Positions 59,341 through 62,113 of a stretch of DNA of 62,113 nucleotides are shown piece by piece. The stretch lies in the NCBI GenBank assembly GCA_003249955.1, contig QKHS01000059.1, positions 1-62,113 on the forward strand, written 5' to 3'. Under the pieces are notes generated by a model that made no database searches, was not told where the DNA came from, and saw nothing but the letters and a program-made list of their open reading frames with translations. A program made the position numbers and the translations under genes. The stretch comes from Bacteroidales bacterium. GTDB taxonomy: Bacteria; Bacteroidota; Bacteroidia; Bacteroidales; ML635J-15. Position 1 is the stretch's first letter. Each line of letters opens with the position of its first letter.

Positions 59341-59991
59341 TTACAACTGAATTATTTTATGCTTAATTGCAATTTTCACCAGATCAACCTGCGATTTCAG
59401 TCCCAGCTTCTGCAGTATATGGGTTTTGTGTGATTCGACTGTCCTGACCGAGATAAAAAGTTTTTCGGCAATTTCACTGTTTGTATATCCTTCGGCATAC
59501 AGCTTAAGGACTTCTAATTCGCGTTGGGACAATACCTCCGACGGGTTCTCGCCGACTGCATTTTCACCACGCTGATAACCCTTTATTATTGTTTGCGAGA
59601 TATTATGATTAAAATATATGTCTCCTTCGGATATTTTTCGTAACGCATAAATAAGCTCCTCGTGACCCGTCTCTTTAGGCAAGTATCCGCCGGCACCACT
59701 TTTTATAGAATTCATAACAAATTCTTCGTTATTATGCATTGATAAGATAAGCACCTTTACTCCCGGATAATTGTCTGTAATGTGACGACAAAGCTCAATA
59801 CCTGACATTCCCGGCAATCCGATATCTGTAATTACAATATCTATTGTTTTATGCTTTAAGACTTCGATAATTTCCTCGGCATTACCGGCTTCTGCTTCAA
59901 TTTTAATGCATTTTTCGTCTGAAAGAACAGACTTAATACCATCTCTGAACATTTTATGATCGTCAACCAGTGCTATTTTTACTTCTTTCAT
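59341..59991 (-). CDS. NarL/FixJ-type response regulator
   Basis: A 216-aa two-component response regulator. The receiver domain has the acidic pair VDDHKMF, the phosphate acceptor Asp56 in IVITDIGLPGMSG, and the switch Lys in GYLPKET. The C-terminal LuxR-type helix-turn-helix is LSQRELEVLKLYAEGYTNSE .. ISVRTVESHKTHILQKLGL (~150-200). It overlaps the histidine kinase gene by 4 nt (ATGA), so the two are a pair. Its likely targets include the next genes downstream (barrel protein and amt). Confidence 0.94.
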   Translation of the reverse strand: MKEVKIALVDDHKMFRDGIKSVLSDEKCIKIEAEAGNAEEIIEVLKHKTIDIVITDIGLPGMSGIELCRHITDNYPGVKVLILSMHNNEEFVMNSIKSGAGGYLPKETGHEELIYALRKISEGDIYFNHNISQTIIKGYQRGENAVGENPSEVLSQRELEVLKLYAEGYTNSEIAEKLFISVRTVESHKTHILQKLGLKSQVDLVKIAIKHKIIQL

Positions 59992-61775
59992 GCTTCAGTA
60001 GTTTTAGGAATTACAATTTTAATCACTGTTCCCCTGCCGACCTCCGAAGAGATTTTACAATTACCGTTCAGCAGGTTCACTCTTTCGCTTATATTGCGCA
60101 AGCCATTTCCACGTAAGTCTGATATATTGTCTGAATCGAATCCTTTGCCATCATCCGACACTGTGAGCTCGGTGTAAAACCCGTGATCAAACAGGCTTAC
60201 ATCTATTTTAGATGCTCCGGCATGTTTTATAATATTGCTGAATACTTCCTGCACTATCCTGTAAAGATATGTAGAAACTTTATCTTTGGGCATTGAGTCT
60301 ATATTAGTTACAAAGTTAACCCCCGACTTATAATCTTCCCGTATCTGTTCACACAGATTTTTTATGCCGGTAATCAGTCCGAATTCACTTAATACCGACG
60401 GCATAAGGTCATTTGAAATATCTCTTACATCGTGAACTGCCTGCTGAATAATTCCCAGAGTTTCGTCAATTATCTGATCATCGTTTTCAGTTTTACCTAC
60501 AATTCTGCCCATTCTGAATTTTGCGCTGAGTAGAAGCTGTCCTATCCCGTCATGCAACTCTCTGGAAAGTCTTCTTCTTTCATTTTCCTGCCAGTCTATC
60601 ATTTCCTGCAAACGGTTTTTTCTCTGTTCCTCAAGCCTTTTGTTTTGTTCATCAATTTTCCCGGCCATCAGATTAAATGTAGAACTTAGCTTCCCTATTT
60701 CGTCCTGATTCGAAACCGGCAAATCTATTTTATAATTGCCTCTGGAAATTTCGAAAGCAGCAGAGTTTAGTTTTGCAACAGGTCTGGTAATAGTAACAGC
60801 AAGCAGCATTATCAATGCAGAAAACAAAAAAGCACCGACAAGACCTAGAAAAATTATACTATCGCGAAATGCATTAACAGGAATCAAAGCTTCGGCATAA
60901 TCAATTTCTGCAAATATTATCCATAGATTATCTCCCCATACCATTGTGCCATAAGAACTAAGTACTTTTATGCCCCTGTAATCGCTGACACTGTTTGATC
61001 CTGCCAAATCCGGCCTCATTTTGGCAATCATAGGGTTGGGAACCATAACCTTCAATACGGACTTATCCAAAAATCTGGACTGACTCCTCATATAGCCGTC
61101 CTGGCCTACCAGATAAACCTCGCCTGATGCACCAAGCCCGTTATATGGATTATCTTCCAGCATAATATCATTTATTTGTCCTGAAGATATTTCAACCCCG
61201 AGAAGAACATCATTTGCATTATCATCCAGATGTATAAAAATGTAAAAAACCACCTCTCCTCTTTCGTTTTCAACAAGATCGGAAACAAAAGGAACGTTAG
61301 GGTCTTTATGCTCGTTCAGAAAAGTCTCAAGTTTTGTAAATACAAGCTTATATATATTCTCAACACTATCATAAGGATCTACTACAACAAATTCTTTTTT
61401 ATCGTACACAATCAGTCGTTCCGCACTTCCCTGACGAATAAAGTAATCGTCGGTAATTTTACTGAAGACAGAATCATATCCGGGTAAATTATAATCAGAA
61501 TATTGTAATACTCTTTTAACCAAAGATTCTGCCTGTCCCGAATTTGCAAACTGAAAAACCTCAAGCAGTTTATTGTTTTTAAAACTCACCAAACGCTGGG
61601 TCTTCTCAAACCTCACAGAGGTTAACTGTTCGTATGTTCTGTCAATAATTGCTTTCTTATTACTCGAATAAGTAAAAATTCCGACAAATAACATGGAAAT
61701 CATAACCAGCACAGATATTATACCGGACAATTTATAAACTATAGAGATATTGTTAAGCCACTTTAATATTTTCAT
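59988..61775 (-). CDS. Membrane sensor histidine kinase (HisKA_3 type)
   Basis: 595 aa from the ATG at 61775 (MKILKWLNNIS..); an ATG six codons earlier would lie inside the palindrome at 61778-61795 and is less likely. One helix near the N-terminus (~15-36), a large periplasmic dCache-like sensor (~37-300, with GEVYLVGQDGYMRSQSRF), a second helix (~306-328) and HAMP follow. The phosphorylated His is His408 in SRELHDGIGQLLL, and the ATPase domain closes with DDGKGFD and GNGLRNISERV. It pairs with the NarL-type regulator. The ligand is unknown, but downstream amt suggests a nitrogen-related or small organic signal. Confidence 0.92.
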   Translation of the reverse strand: MKILKWLNNISIVYKLSGIISVLVMISMLFVGIFTYSSNKKAIIDRTYEQLTSVRFEKTQRLVSFKNNKLLEVFQFANSGQAESLVKRVLQYSDYNLPGYDSVFSKITDDYFIRQGSAERLIVYDKKEFVVVDPYDSVENIYKLVFTKLETFLNEHKDPNVPFVSDLVENERGEVVFYIFIHLDDNANDVLLGVEISSGQINDIMLEDNPYNGLGASGEVYLVGQDGYMRSQSRFLDKSVLKVMVPNPMIAKMRPDLAGSNSVSDYRGIKVLSSYGTMVWGDNLWIIFAEIDYAEALIPVNAFRDSIIFLGLVGAFLFSALIMLLAVTITRPVAKLNSAAFEISRGNYKIDLPVSNQDEIGKLSSTFNLMAGKIDEQNKRLEEQRKNRLQEMIDWQENERRRLSRELHDGIGQLLLSAKFRMGRIVGKTENDDQIIDETLGIIQQAVHDVRDISNDLMPSVLSEFGLITGIKNLCEQIREDYKSGVNFVTNIDSMPKDKVSTYLYRIVQEVFSNIIKHAGASKIDVSLFDHGFYTELTVSDDGKGFDSDNISDLRGNGLRNISERVNLLNGNCKISSEVGRGTVIKIVIPKTTEA

Positions 61776-61777
61776 AA

Positions 61778-61795
61778 CAGTGTTTAAAAACACTG
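61778..61795. promoter_or_regulatory. Perfect 18-bp palindrome at the histidine kinase start
   Basis: CAGTGTTTAAAAACACTG has 8-bp perfect arms around a 2-nt centre and ends 2 nt before the kinase ATG. It could be an operator for autoregulation, or, as RNA, a small hairpin over the ribosome binding region. Confidence 0.6.
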
Positions 61796-62113
61796 CAAAA
61801 TAATAAAAAAACGGGATAACGTGAAATAATAAGGTAATGAAAAGAAATTAAACTCTGGTTACTCATCAGATAATTAAAAGTACGGATAATGTTTCTAAGT
61901 TTTTTATACACAGATATTCTGAAGAAACTACATAAAATTATAAATAATCATTACAAATATCAGTATAAACCCGATAGTAAAAAAAATTTCATATCGAAAC
62001 GATTAAATACTATAATCACATTTGTTTTTTACCAACTTTTCATAAAATATAATTTTCTGTAAAAAACCATTTACTAAAACATTATTATATAATAATAAAA
62101 AGATTAAATCTTC
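61796..62113. other. AT-rich non-coding end of the window
   Basis: 318 nt upstream of the histidine kinase with no reading frame or RNA gene. It presumably holds the kinase promoter, but I see no exact TAnnTTTG element on the minus strand. Confidence 0.5.

Overview
The window is AT-rich chromosomal DNA from a member of the Bacteroidota, most likely a Bacteroidales/Marinilabiliales-type anaerobe. The signs are many secreted proteins with C-terminal type IX secretion (T9SS) sorting domains, a PorT-like T9SS outer-membrane protein, CarboxypepD_reg/TonB-plug proteins, an ECF sigma/anti-sigma pair, the order rplU-rpmA-serS, and promoters of the Bacteroidota form TTTG-N19/20-TAnnTTTG. No rRNA genes, CRISPR array, prophage or transposase gene was seen.

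Layout. 1-7190 (minus): two tandem paralogous T9SS cargo proteins (one cut by the window edge) and a 1556-aa glycoside-hydrolase/beta-helix T9SS protein. 7684-11947 (plus): PMCA-type Ca2+ ATPase with a palindromic operator over its start site, then a Fur/PerR-type repressor, a 1-Cys-type peroxiredoxin and a terminator. 11999-13247 (minus): a secreted protein of unknown function and a TonB-C-domain protein. 14204-24797 (plus): a small secreted protein that looks like a degenerate DUF4347 domain, then a 3350-aa modular adhesin ending in eleven near-identical 49-aa repeats, a degenerate twelfth and a T9SS tail. 24946-28760: a secreted protein, mutS2 and a DUF3109 protein. 28830-33892 (minus): ruvC, a TPR protein, a lipoprotein, serS, rpmA and rplU. 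34190-38345: porT-like gene, FAD oxidoreductase, HAD phosphatase and an EreA/ChaN-like protein.

38498-39921 is an accessory spot: tRNA-Lys(CUU), its terminator, a roughly 404-bp transposase-less element with 23-bp perfect inverted ends, a degenerate tRNA copy with a second copy of the terminator, and an HNH nuclease gene with an extra C-terminal cysteine cluster. 40284-44867: two tandem barrel-less CarboxypepD/TonB-plug proteins (the first broken in its signal peptide), an ECF sigma factor, its membrane anti-sigma/TPR partner and a related secreted protein.

45405-56052 is the most interesting block. Three large T9SS proteins (one FG-GAP, two double-LamG, all with the same C-terminal module) are interleaved with two tiny proteins made of a signal peptide, a Gly/Pro/Asp stretch of about 18 residues, a PVDGG motif, a hydrophobic helix and a basic tail. 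Directly downstream are an exosortase-like membrane protein with a Cys/Arg/His triad and a translationally overlapping multi-pass membrane protein. The two tiny proteins are identical over their first 53 residues although their DNA differs at about 25 synonymous positions, so the peptide itself appears to be under selection. I read this as a compact exosortase sorting system whose only visible local substrates are micro-peptides linked to LamG/T9SS surface proteins.

56124-61775 (minus): HIT protein, greA, ammonium transporter, outer-membrane barrel protein and a NarL-type two-component system, with perfect inverted repeats at the two likely control points.
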